A stretch of 64,000 nt of DNA, from positions 32,151,381-32,215,380 of the forward strand of contig NC_090765.1 in NCBI RefSeq assembly GCF_036898095.1. The letters run 5' to 3'. Source of the stretch: Palaemon carinicauda. Its lineage: Eukaryota > Arthropoda > Malacostraca > Decapoda > Palaemonidae. Of this stretch, positions 1 through 57,996 are shown one piece after another (position 1 is the first letter of the stretch; every line of letters starts with the position of its first letter). The translations under genes were made by a program, and so were the position numbers. A model generated the notes under the pieces. That model was not told the DNA's origin. It saw only the letters and a list, made by a program, of their open reading frames with translations, and did not search any database.

Positions 1-569
1 CTCTAGCACTTTGGAGTTTGGTTCGCTTTCGGATGTTGCTTGTCCCCTGCAAATTTGACCCGCTCCAGCCTCTCCTCGGCCTTTGGCCGAGTCTAGGAGT
101 TCTCGTCGTTCCTCCAGGGAATGTAGACAGTCACACCTTCTTCACCAGAGTACAGACTGTGCTTCGCCACCCCCTGTTCTCTACCTTTGTCGCTCAGCAC
201 AGTCAGGAAGATTGCTCAAGATGACCGCCGTGATCCAGGCAGACATCCTTATTCCAGATTCAACGCATGAGCCTGCCCCTGCCCGTCAGCAGATTCCAGC
301 ACATATCTAGGCAACGCATGACCCAGTTCCTGCTCATTATCGCCTTCCAGCGCAAGAGCTCTCGTCAGCGCGTCACGCCACACCGTCTCCTCACTACACT
401 TCTTGTGATTCGTCACGATCTAGGCTTCCGTCAGTTCGTGCTTGCCTGCATGACCCTTCTTCTAGATCTTCAGTAGCAGCTCGCGATCCAGTTCCTGCTT
501 GCTTTCCTTCATCATCCTGCGAGTGGCCAGCAGCCCACAGCTCGTGGCCATCCTCCATCGCTCAGTCAC

Positions 570-1930
570 CCAGTGGAGCATGATTGTCAGGTTTCACGCG
601 ACATTCCAGCAAGTGGTCGTCCAGCCTCTCGCACTCCCACATCTTCACTGAGGAATGTAGACTGTTCCCCCAGACCCTTGCATTCTCCTACTCACTCTTG
701 CAAGCCAGAGCGAGATACTCTGCTGGGTCCCCTATGGCCAGTTAAGAGGTCTCCCTCTCCATTTCAGATGCCAGAGGCGATTGCCAGCCCAGTGAGATGC
801 CTTCTTTACTGCCATCCTTCGTGAAGGACGTCCCCTGGTTTGATGCATTGATGAGAGCAGTCGGCTTGGCAGTAACAGGAGCTCCCCCCCAGAGGTAAGT
901 AGGTTTCGGCAACCTTTACCAGTACCCCTAGGATTCCTTTAGAAACATCGATCTCTTCAAAGATCTCTTCTCCTCTGCACGACTCGAGGTGCAAGTTGGC
1001 TGTTCCAGCTTCTTCCAAGGACCATCAGCCCCTGATGATCGTCTCACCTATCCGGTTTAAGATGTGTGACTCCTCTGGCTCCTCAGATGCAGTTCAACAG
1101 GACTTCGCCCAACTGGAGATGACTCCAGTTATGCCAATGGAGAAGAGAAGAAAGCAGAAGAACCAGACTCCCTCCCCCCTCCCCGGGAGACACCCTTCAC
1201 CGCTGTAGAAGCCACTTTTGAGATCTCTTTGATGACATCATATCGCCTCTCTCCCATCGAGGTTGTCGCTCTTGGACAATTGCTGCATTGGCGGTTTCAG
1301 GTCAACCTTTACTAATTCCTTCCCTGAAGGATGTCCCCAATTCCTCCATGCGCAGGGAGGATGCAAGATCTTCCCTGGTAGCAGAGTTCCTTCCTCCTCC
1401 AAGTGAGAGTAAGGACACGAAGACCATACCGAAGAACAGCTTTGCTAGATATACCTTTCAGATCCAGAAGAGGTCTCATTGTTCTTCATCTTCAGCAACT
1501 GTGATGGCAGCGAGAGAGGTTCCCACGATGTTAAGGGTGTCTTTTAGGCATGATGTCGACTATGATTTCCCCTGGGCTCGAATGGGGGAGAACTCGTGGG
1601 TGGATGATGACCAGGATTCTGGAAACAACAACTACCTTCCCAGGGCAGCAAGTCCTAGATATGCCCAAGCTGAAAAAAAAGTCTGACCATGCTTTTTGGC
1701 AGGTGGTGGCCTGCAGGAGGACCATCAAGGGCTTGGACGACCCTCTGTAGCTCCACAAGAAGGTAAGGACACAGTCTTGGACCATATGTGCAGTCCTGGT
1801 CAAGGGGGTTGGAAGGGGCCAGGAAGAAGGCCTTTGCTCAGATCGCCCCACTTCACTCTCTTTGCACCAGCTCCTCCTGCCTCATTTTATCCAACAGAGG
1901 AAGTACTATGAGGGGTCAGACAAAATCGAA
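570..1930 (+). pseudogene. Gag-like ORF remnants of DIRS copy 1
   Basis: Ser/Pro/His-rich reading frames in pieces. The longest, 1288-1686 (132 codons), includes a block with FRHDVDYDFPW and an acidic WVDDDQD stretch. It lies where DIRS elements carry their Gag-like ORF. The 5' part from position 1 is too broken to give a single frame. It is placed as Gag by position and composition only, with no recognisable enzyme motif. Coding resumes at about 2255 after an AT-rich insertion. Confidence 0.45.
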
Positions 1931-2255
1931 TGTATTGAATCCAAGTACGTTGGTTAACGATTTCTTTTAAAAAGATGTCCAAAGTAGATCTGATTGCCCA
2001 TTTTCTTTTCACTCATACATGATATTACAGTACTAATTTCTTCAAAAAAAATTTAATTCATTATTGAAATCTAAGCAAATTTCTTTGTTTTAAAAATGCT
2101 TCTAGCTCATCCAAAAATTCTACCTTTATTATAATCTTTGAATTTTTTTTAAGTATGTTGTTTTTTCCTGTTCCTAAATATATAAAAGCCAATGAGTATT
2201 TTCTTCACCAACTTCCAAGCAGTACTATATGCTCATTTGATTTTTCAAGATCATC
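1930..2255. repeat. AT-rich insertion inside the DIRS copy 1 Gag region
   Basis: Base composition switches abruptly from the mixed composition of the element to AT-rich DNA with T and A runs, then back at about 2255 where Gag-like coding resumes. No termini or target duplication could be fixed by eye. It reads as a secondary insertion or a local replacement. Confidence 0.4.
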
Positions 2256-2900
2256 TTTTGTGGCCTTTTCTATCCAGGAGATCGTCGCCCTTAAGTCAGC
2301 AGTGTGGTCTTCATTCTCTGTCTCCTTGTGGTTGGACCTATGGTCCAACACCATGGGTTATTTTGCTCTGCAACAGCTAGATTGGTCGGATCAGACCAAG
2401 GAACAGTTTATGGAATGAGCAGTGTCAGGAGGAAGGGCCATCTCCTTCCTAGCGGAACTGTCCCTGGTATCCGCTTCCAACATCGTCCTTCTTAGGAGGG
2501 ACACAGTTCTTCACAGGATCCCGAGGAGGCTCCCCTCGAGGGAAATAAGGAACCTGCAAAACTCTTCCGTTTTCAAACGAGGCACTGTTTGATGACGGGT
2601 TAATTGAAGAAGCCCTCGATAAGTGGAGGAGGGACAACAGAGATACCGTTCTCCACAGGGTCTCCAGCTCCTCCTCCAGACATCATAATCATGGGAATAG
2701 GGAGGCTCCCAGGCCAAGGCCTCCTACAGCAGTTAACAGGCCTCCTCCTCCCTCTTCACAGGCTCTCGCCGCTCCAAGCTGGTCCGGGCTCCCACAGCCC
2801 TCCTCCACCCCAGGCAGAAGCGCCCCTCCTAATGGTCGGCAGGGGTTCGGTCAGAACCGACGACCAGGCAGCAACAAGTTCCTTAGGAGAAAGTAGGAAA
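2255..2900 (+). pseudogene. C-terminal Gag-like remnant of DIRS copy 1
   Basis: Broken frames encode an LLRRDTVLHRIPRRL-like helix and then a segment around FDDGLIEEALDKWRRD. A Pro/Ser/Arg/Gly-rich basic tail follows (RPPPPSS, GQNRRPGS). A basic low-complexity C-terminus just before the RT also ends the better preserved Gag of the second copy at 25.3 kb, which supports the call. It is disrupted by frame changes and not functional as it stands. Confidence 0.5.
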
Positions 2901-3129
2901 AGAGGCCCACCCCCTCTTCCATGTTCCCTTCAGTGGGGGGATGCCTCAATCATTGATGGGAAGCATGGGCCGCGCAGGGCACGGACCCATGGACTGTTCA
3001 AGTTCCTCGCGATGGGTACAGATTGCCCTTCGAGGGCGACCTACCCCTGTTGATAACGGGGTCACGGGCCCAGGCTACTACCACCAATGACGAGGCCAGG
3101 AGATAGGCCTTAGGAGAGGAGATCTGCGA

Positions 3130-4380
3130 ATTACTATAGAAAGGCGCTGTCCAACGAGCACCCCTACAAGAACTGGGATTCTTCAGTCGGCTCTTCCTGT
3201 TGGAGAAAGCCACAGAAGGTTGGAGACCGGTGATAGACGTTTCCTCCCTCAACAAGTTCATCAGGAAGACGCCTTTCAAAATGGAAACCCCTCGCACACT
3301 CCTGGCTGCTATCAGACAAGGCGACTTCATGCTATCCACAGATCTAAAGGATGCTTATTTACAGATCCCAGTACACCCCTCCAGCAGGAAGTTCTTCAAG
3401 TTCAAGTGGGGAGAAGAGGTCTTCCAGTTCTGCACCCTCTGCTTCGGTCTCTCCACAGCCCCCCAAGTGTTCATGAAGGTCTTTACCCTGGTGTCGCATT
3501 GGTCTCATGAGGGTGGTATCAGGCTCTTGAGGTACCTAGACAATGACTCCTTCTCTCGGGATCGAAGGATGTCCTCATCAAGCAGAGGGACGAATTGGTG
3601 GAATTATGCAATGAGTTTGGGATTGTCGTGAACTGGGAGAAGTTCCAATTATCTCCCTCCACGAGGACAGCGTACCTGGGAATGGATTTACTGTATGTTC
3701 AGTCCCCACGTCAGAGAGGCTCGAATACCTGGAAGAAGTCAGTCAACTGTTCCTAAGGGGGGAAACGGCCAACCTTCGTCAGTGGCAGAGGCTTGTGGGG
3801 CACCTGGTGTCCTTGGAAAAGCTGGTCCCTCTGGGCAGGATATGACTACGCCCAGTTCAGTGGGACATGAAAAGATTGTTAGCTCCTCAGACCAGGGATC
3901 GACCAAAGAAGCTCCCCCTATCGCAGACATCCAGGGAGGCTCTCCAGTGGTGGCTGGACAAGAAGAATACACTGGCGGGGGTATCCCTCCTGGACTCTCA
4001 TCCGGAAGTACTACTATTCACGGACGCGTCCAAGGAGGGCTGGGGAGCCCACCTGCAGGACATCTCTGTTTTGGATCTGTGGAGTGATGAGGAGAAGACC
4101 CTCCACATAAATGAGCTAGAACTCCCTACTGTCCCTGGTGGACGAAGTCACCGGCAGAAAAATCTCCCTAATGTCGGACGACTCCACGGTGGTTGCCTAT
4201 ATCAAGAAATGGGGGGGGGGGGGTCTAAGGTCCCATCTTCTGCAGGACCTGACAGAGGAGATTCTAACCTGGGCCGATGGAAATGGGACTACCTAGACGG
4301 CAAAATTCATTCCTGGAAAAATAAATGTGGTGGTAGATGGCTTGAGCAGGAGAGGCCAAGACCTAGGCACTGAGTGGTCC
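3130..4380 (+). pseudogene. Reverse transcriptase and RNase H remnant of DIRS copy 1
   Basis: RT motifs are clear in the frame that opens at 3200: GWRPVIDVSSLNKF, the STDLKDAYLQIPVH catalytic block, the CFGLSTAPQVF block and the start of YLDD. At the YLDD site the sequence reads TAC CTA GAC AA then TGA (3544-3546). One base is missing, and a stop stands where the Trp codon (TGG) is found in the family. RT continues in another frame, followed by RNase H with LLFTDASKEGWGAHL and a later SDDST block. A 12-base G run near 4211-4222 breaks the RNase H again. In life this protein would copy element RNA into DNA and degrade the template. This copy cannot make it. Confidence 0.85.
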
Positions 4381-4670
4381 TCCATGCAGAAGTAGCAAGG
4401 CATGTCATAGCAAGGTGGGGGTGTCCCTCCCTGGACCTCTTTGCAACCAGGCTGAGCGCCAAACTACCAGTGTTTTGCTCCCCAGTCCCGGATCCAACAG
4501 GAGTCATGGAAGACGCCTTTCAACATCCGTGGGACGGCCTAGATGTGTACGCATTCCCTCCGTTCGGGCTCTGCGGCAGACCCTAAACAGACTAAGGACC
4601 TGCAAAGAGGCTCAGCTGACTCTAATAGCCCCCTGGTGGCCGGAAAAGGAGTGGTTCCCCGACCTATGAG
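4380..4670 (+). pseudogene. Domain between RNase H and recombinase, DIRS copy 1
   Basis: Encodes in pieces the block that follows RNase H in these elements: LDLFATR, then VFCSPVPDPTGVMEDAF, a YAFPPFG block, and LIAPWWPEKEWFPDL. In DIRS elements this position holds a region described as related to Dam-type methyltransferases, and the FPPF block may correspond to the DPPY/NPPF motif of that family. That link is inference. Several frames are needed to read through it, so the copy is dead. Confidence 0.55.
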
Positions 4671-4674
4671 ACCT

Positions 4675-5823
4675 AGCAGTGTCCCAGCCGTGGCCTCTTC
4701 CCATCAGAGGAGATCTTCTCAGGTAGCCTCACTTACTGAAGTTTCACGAGGGGCTCGGAAACCTATCCCTTCACGCGTGGAGGTTATCAAGCGCCTCCTA
4801 ACAAGGGAAGGATTCTCCCCAAGGGCGTCCTCCCAGATGACGGGTTGCCTCTGCTCCTCCTCGAGGGCCATATGCCAAGCTAAATGGCTAGAGTTCTACA
4901 AGTGGTGCCGGAAGAACGACCGTAAGCCCATAGGAGCCTCCATCCCGACAATAGCAAATTACTTGGTTCACCTACGTCTAGATAGGAACATGTTGGTGAC
5001 ATCCTTCATAGGGGTCAGAGCCGCCTTGGGACAGATCGCGTAGTTGAAAGGAATAGACCTATGTGGTTCTAGGCAACTGTCCATGCTTATCAAGAGTTTT
5101 GAGCAGTCCTGCCCTCCTCACTCCTTGAAGGTTCCAGAGTGGGATGTCCTCTTGGTCTTGGACTCCCTTAAGAAACCACCGTTCGAGCCCTTGCAGCAGG
5201 CCCTGGACAGAGAATTGACCCTGAAGACTGTGTTCCTCCTCGCCCTTGCCTCTTCCAAATGGGTGGGCGAATTGCACGGGCTGGCAGCTAACGTTAGTCA
5301 TTCCATCGGCTTGAAGGAGGCAATCCTAACCTTTGTGCCCTCCTTCATAGCCAAGACCCAGAGCCCAGCTATCTCAGATCCGAGGTTCTCAGAGGTGGTG
5401 ATCCCAGCTATCCTTAAGTCAGATGACTCGCAGGACCTTCTGCTGTGTCCGGTTAGGGCTCTCCGAAAGTACCTAGCATCGATGTCCTGTTTTAGGGCCG
5501 CAATAAAACACCTGTTTGTCTCTACGGACAAAGTGAGGAAGGCGATTTCGAAGAACACGATTTCCTACTGGCTCAGGGAGGTAATTCGAAGGGTCTATGT
5601 AGCGAAGGGCAGGCCGGCGCTCTTGTTTGCCAGGCCCCATGATATCAGGTCCATCAGTACATCAATGGCCTTTTCAAAGAATATGTCGGTGGCACAGGTT
5701 CTTAAAGCAGGTTTGTGGAAGAGACAGAACACCTTCACTTCCCTATACCTGAAAGACTGCTTCTTAATGTCTCGCGATGAGTACAGACTCGGCCCCATCG
5801 TGGTGGCACAACAGAGGATTTAA
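4675..5823 (+). pseudogene. Tyrosine recombinase of DIRS copy 1, broken
   Basis: One reading frame carries the whole recombinase, interrupted by a single TAG at 5041-5043. The N-terminal SAM-like DNA-binding part includes CQAKWLEFYKWC. The catalytic domain holds a HDIR motif (H-x-x-R) near 5638 and the tyrosine in TSLYLKD near 5740. The first catalytic arginine is lost: the expected SSKRVGEL reads SSKWVGEL, with TGG at 5260-5262. The enzyme would join the circular cDNA to chromosomal DNA. This copy has both a stop and a missing key residue. The C-terminal half from 5044 is an uninterrupted 259 codons. Confidence 0.85.
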
Positions 5824-6049
5824 TGCTACAACTTGCACACAGTGTTAACGTCCGGGGTGGGAGACGCGGTGAGTTCCTTACCCCCCTCTCCTGTTACATG
5901 GCACGTATGACAGTTCTACGCCGATGGGTGTCCCCAACTTGGGTGAGTGTTATTGCAGGTTTCTTGAAGTTTTTTCCCCAACAAACCTTCCATATCACCT
6001 TGTCTTCTGCCCCTTCCTCGTTTCAGTTCCCACCTCCTAAGCCTAAGTC

Positions 6050-6165
6050 TCCTGAGAGTGTAGTCCGTGGTTACAATGCATCGGAACAAATACCAAATTC
6101 TCAGTAATTTGAATTTTTCCTAGCATACTTACCACGGACTACTCTTGAAGGTATGTCCCACCCTA
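6050..6165. repeat. Internal complementary region of DIRS copy 1
   Basis: The second half (about 6092-6150) is the reverse complement, with several mismatches, of the element's right end at 6425-6493 and includes CCTAGCATACTTACCA. The first half ends in CGGAACAAAT, which predicts a left end starting ATTTGTTCCG. In DIRS elements this region templates the joining of the two ends during circularisation. Confidence 0.7.
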
Positions 6166-6424
6166 CCTACCCCGCTGGTTCTCGGAAGTAGCTGGTATTG
6201 AGACAACGGTGGCACCTGGATTGAGTACGAATGGTGACCTTTGCCTAGTCCTTACCAAGCCCGACACTGCCTTCTTCTTGGTGCATTGTGGGTCAAAGAC
6301 AGTGGAAGGTCGCTTTGCACAGGGAACATACCCTGGGCCATGTTACCGGCCTGAGGCTTTGATGTCTCACCTGGAATGTAGTCCTGGTTGGGGTAAAAAT
6401 TTTCTGGTCGCAAGTTTAAACTAA

Positions 6425-6493
6425 AGAGTAACTCCTGAGAGAGTACTCCATGGTAAGTATGCTAGGAAAAATACAAATGATTGAAAATTTGGT
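6425..6493. repeat. Right terminal repeat of DIRS copy 1
   Basis: Contains TGGTAAGTATGCTAGG and continues to about 6493. It is the inverted counterpart of the internal region at 6092-6150. The boundary is estimated from where the complementarity stops. Confidence 0.65.
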
Positions 6494-6590
6494 ATATTGT
6501 GGGTAAAACTAGAGATTTGCATTTAGGCTCCATAGAGAATTATAATGTATTTAATATATATATACTTTTTTTTACAGAGTTGCTGTGAAG

Positions 6591-53898
<47,308 letters not shown>

Positions 53899-53953
53899 TA
53901 GTATTGCCAAATGACTTCGAAGTTTGAAAAAGTTTCAGGGATGCATATGACTC

Positions 53954-53959
53954 AATAAA
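53954..53959 (+). promoter_or_regulatory. Candidate ITPK1 polyadenylation signal
   Basis: AATAAA 56 nt after the provisional stop codon. It supports the last-exon model but is a common hexamer in AT-rich DNA. Another AATAAA lies near 54194. Confidence 0.4.
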
Positions 53960-56919
53960 AACTTGCTGTGAAAGAGTTCACTTTTTTCGCATACAGTAAC
54001 ACAATAGCTAGTGTTGGCTGTTACCAATTTTTTCGTCACTTTAAACTTTATTTCAGGGTTCTTTGTTTAAAAATGGTTTTTGATTTACTAGAACTGGTCT
54101 TATAAGTTTGTGTTCTCCTTATAAAACTAGTGCCAAATAACGTAGTCCCGATACATGGCATTCTTACTTATTTTTTCTTTGCATGTTGAGCAAATAAAGC
54201 TCCAGAATTCTCAGTACTTTGGGGTACATATATTGTATAGTTACATATGTGAGTGTGTGTGTCGTGGTTATAAACTGTGAAGTTGTGATATACTGTACTA
54301 TATATTGCTTTATATAGTCTGTTGTTTCATAAAGATTTTAATGAAAAGTACCAGGTAATTTACATAGTATAGTAGAACATATTGGGTTAATCAAGTCTCA
54401 TTTTTATTCTGTATGGTTTTTACCTCACTTCAGAAATATTTTAAATTGTGTGTAGTAGTATATGCAATCCTTCAGTGTGTATGATGACAGAAATTGGCAT
54501 TGATGTTGTTATGCTGAAAGGAAATTATGATAGCAAACATTTTGTGATAGGTGATTTTACTCATTGTAGTGTTTTGAAGTGCCTTCCTTACTCTGTTTAA
54601 ACATTATGGTGTTTAGATGGGAATATTGCAGCTTTTTGGTGATAAGCCTTAGAGGTTACACGAAATAAGGAGAATTAATATGTTTGTGTAGCTTGTATTA
54701 TACAGTGTGGTGATCATTTTCTTATTTGCTTAAAGTTTATTATAATTTACTGATTTTTAATAATTTCTTATGATGGTTTGGAATGCTAAAACTGAACGTG
54801 GTTTATAAGATGGCTACTTTCTTCCTTTTGAGCTTGTTAGATTTACTGCTAATAGTGGGCTTTGTGTTCCACACTACATTGCTAAAAGTTCATTGCAGTA
54901 TTCATCAGTCTCGGCTGCGTTGCTTTGTGTTTTATTTTTCATCTACTTTTGATTTTTAAGGCTCCAGTGTTCAATCCTTAGCTAAAATACATTTCTCTGG
55001 ACCAAATTATGAAAGTCAAGAAATGGAAACTATGTGTGGATAGACTATTCAGTAATAATTATTATACTGTACTAGTAAAAGTAATTTAAAATATTTGCAA
55101 AAGCTGTCAAGTAATGTTTTACTAGATATAGTTACCATTATTTTTTTTTCTTGTTTTACTCAGGACGAAATTCTGTGGGAAATCTGTATTAGAGAGAAAA
55201 AGTTATCAAGCAGTCTTGTGAAACAACTCTTTCACTGTTATGGTAATTAAACCAAGAACTGTAAAAGTTAGGTCTTAAATTTGATACAATAATTCCACAG
55301 GCTAATTAAAAACCAGAAAGGCCAATGACAAAACCTATTAGCCCATGAAAAATGCTCTTTACACTGTCATACCCATATGATCCAATGAGTCCTATAAACA
55401 AATCCATTCATCAGTTTAAATATGTAATAAAAACAATGTAATTGGAGCAAGGTAATGTAGAAATAGGACAGTTAGGCAGAAAGAGATGAAAGTTGATAGG
55501 TAAAAGGAAAAGACAAAAGCAGTTCATCTGGGGCTTGAGGAATACTTATTATCAGCTATTGTGAGTTGTTTAATGTATACTGAGTGGTATCCCCTAATGA
55601 GACGAGGAGGATTGTGAATGCTTTTACATAAACTAGGTAAACCTTTTACTAGAAAAATTCAAGCAGTTGCAAGATGTTGCGACTTCTAAAGTGGGATTTT
55701 GTTTTGTATTCCAAGCGTGTCATGTCTTTTCTTTTAAACTGATCTCAAAGTTATATGGTATCCGGGTATTATCTTGGTTATTGATATCTTACCCCTATGC
55801 TACATAATTATAGTGTAACTAATTTTCACCGTTAATTTTTCTTATTTAACTATTAGTGTACTGGAGAAGTGAAAGACCAGAATAAGGCTTCTAGTTGAGT
55901 TTGAAAAAATTCCATTTAAGTTTCTATCTGCATGAAGGGCATTTAATTATGCCTTTTGCTCTTCATATGCTGCTCTGTATAATGTAAAGCAATGAAGCAT
56001 TTCATTTACTGATTTCAGTAGAACAGGATATTTTTTTAGATGTATCAAATGAAATAGTTCTTCGGAAGATTAATAGAATTGTAAAAATAGGACTTTTCAT
56101 TCTTTTATTCCCAAAATTTTTAATCTTCAATGTATATATCTAGAAAATCAATAAATTTTATTTTTAATCTGAGTTTATATGAATGTGGAAATTTGTGAAA
56201 ACATGTAATGTAAAGTGTTGAGTAGGCTTACCACTTTTAAGGCTTACTGAACTGTACTTCTTTTATTCCGCTTTAATGTACAGTGCAGTAATTCTTTTCA
56301 TGGGGCTGCTAGATTAATATTTCTAGCATCTTAATGGCATGCTTAAAATGATTATTTAGGTAAAAATTTTTATGGGTCAGTGATTAAACTTGTACTGGTG
56401 ATTATGAGTGCAAAGTTTTCATAAAAAGTATAGTCAATCTTTACTTATATATTGTACAAATGTTTTTATAGTTCAGTGTATTTACATTTGAAGCTTTTAA
56501 AAGGAAACTGGATTTTATGAAACATACATCCAGCATGTAATCAAGATACTAGACCAGTTTCCAAAGTAGTACTGCATCCATAGACAAAACCAGAGAGTAG
56601 CAGTATTTGATGTGGTGTTTAGATAAATCCTAGCTGAAGATTAGAGTTTGATCATTTATTAGATGAGATATCTTTTCTGTAACTGTGTGAAGAAATTTAC
56701 GAAATACGAGAACGTACTCCATTCAAGTATAGATTGGAGTCTCTTAAATCTTAAGTTGTTCAGAGATTGAAGTATATGTTACAGGTAATGAGTGTGCAGA
56801 GTCTATATCAGACAGACTTCACAAGACCAGTGATGTTATCACCCCATGGATTCATAAAAATTCTAAAAAAGTACAGTAAAGATGGGGTCCCCAGTTCAGA
56901 TACTCATTACTTTATACAT
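53960..56919 (+). other. Stretch downstream of the putative last ITPK1 exon, no gene recognised
   Basis: AT-rich with no frame or motif above background. A good-looking acceptor at 55143-55164 and a following open stretch were considered and not accepted as an exon because the phase does not fit. Confidence 0.55.
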
Positions 56920-57275
56920 ACATACATACATATACCAAAGGCACTTCCCCTAATTTTGGGGGGGTAGCCGTCAACAACAAGAAACAAAACAAAAAAGGGG
57001 ACCTCTACTCTCTACGTTCCTCCAGCCTAACCAGGGACTCAGCCGAGTTCAGTTGGTACTGCTAGGGTGCCACAGCCCAACCTCCCACATTACTTTATAT
57101 CAATATATATATCAGCAGCCAATGCCGGACCCTCCTTGGTCCTAGCTTGGGTGGAGAGAGGGATTGAGCGCTGATCGTATGTATATGTGGCCAGTCTCTA
57201 GGGAATTGTCCTGCTCAATAGGGCAATGTCACTGTCCCTTGCCTCTGCCATTATGACCGGCCTTTAAACCTTTAA
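56920..57275 (+). repeat. Dispersed repeat R2, longer copy
   Basis: Starts with CATAC repeats and AAAGGCACTTCCCCTAATTT, includes ACTCTCTACGTTCCTCCAG (shared, reversed, with 14560-14706), and continues through AATGCCGGACCCTCCTTGGT to CGGCCTTTAAACC. No A/B-box promoter was evident by eye. Non-coding interspersed repeat. Confidence 0.75.
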
Positions 57276-57996
57276 ACATGGTGAGATTTGAGTGTCGGAA
57301 GAGGGTTGGGTATGAAAGGATGACGATTTGTAAGGAGTAGAATAATTAATATAGGTTGATTGGGTATAATTTAAAATTTTGTTTGATCCCTATACAAGTT
57401 ACACTGTTTTTAAACCATACTGTATGTATCTTATGAGTAATCTACATAACTGATTCCCAGGTTGTAATGAAATGAAAATAAAATAGTCAGATATGATTCA
57501 TGTTATTACCTAAGTATAGAACAAATTATTAGGATTTGCCATATGGGACTAAAGAATGTTATCTTTGTACATCATTGTAGTATTCTTTACTCCAATAAAA
57601 AAAGTACCAAATTGGAATAAGTTAGGTGTAGCAATATATGAGATAAGATCTAGTGCATTCATAAAGAATAAACCAACCATGTATGAGTTAGGACTTTGAC
57701 TTGGGGTTAGATAGAATACAGTATAATTATTATTATTATTACTTGCTAAGCTACAAAACAAATTTGTGGTCGAGACCATTGTACCAGTGGATATTGTCTG
57801 CATTTACTCTTATCTAAATATCATAATTTTCAGTCCCAATAGAAGGTTGAATAGAGGAGAGAGTCATAGTAGATTAATTATTGATAGAGTGGTGAGCTTT
57901 CCCATGGCTCATGAGACCAATTCGTGCCCTGAATAGTCAAGGGCATTAATCACCCTGAATTGTGGGAGGTGGTTGAGGTTGATTTGCTCTTTCTGC
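57276..57996 (+). other. AT-rich stretch, no gene recognised
   Basis: Short frames only, plus a short (ATT)n run near 57725-57742. Leads into the 3' end of the minus-strand LINE. Confidence 0.5.

Larger units (their letters stand above)
1..6493 (+). mobile_element. Decayed DIRS-type retrotransposon, copy 1 (left end outside window)
   Basis: The stretch carries, in order, Gag-like coding remnants, a reverse transcriptase, an RNase H, a tail domain with a PPFG-like block, and a tyrosine recombinase, which is the DIRS order. All parts are broken by stops and frame changes. Near 6050-6160 there is an internal complementary region. Its second half is the reverse complement, with several mismatches, of the right terminus at 6425-6493. 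Its first half should match the missing left end, predicted to begin ATTTGTTCCG. The right end lies 84 bp before the acceptor of the first ITPK1 coding exon, so the element sits in the upstream, probably 5'UTR, intron in the sense orientation. Family known: DIRS elements integrate with a tyrosine recombinase and make no target duplication. Confidence 0.85.

Noticed and set aside
55165..55247. Possible ITPK1 terminal exon with a strong pyrimidine tract and acceptor
   Set aside because: In the phase set by exon 9 it meets a stop after about eight codons; only another phase is open and it shows no family motif.
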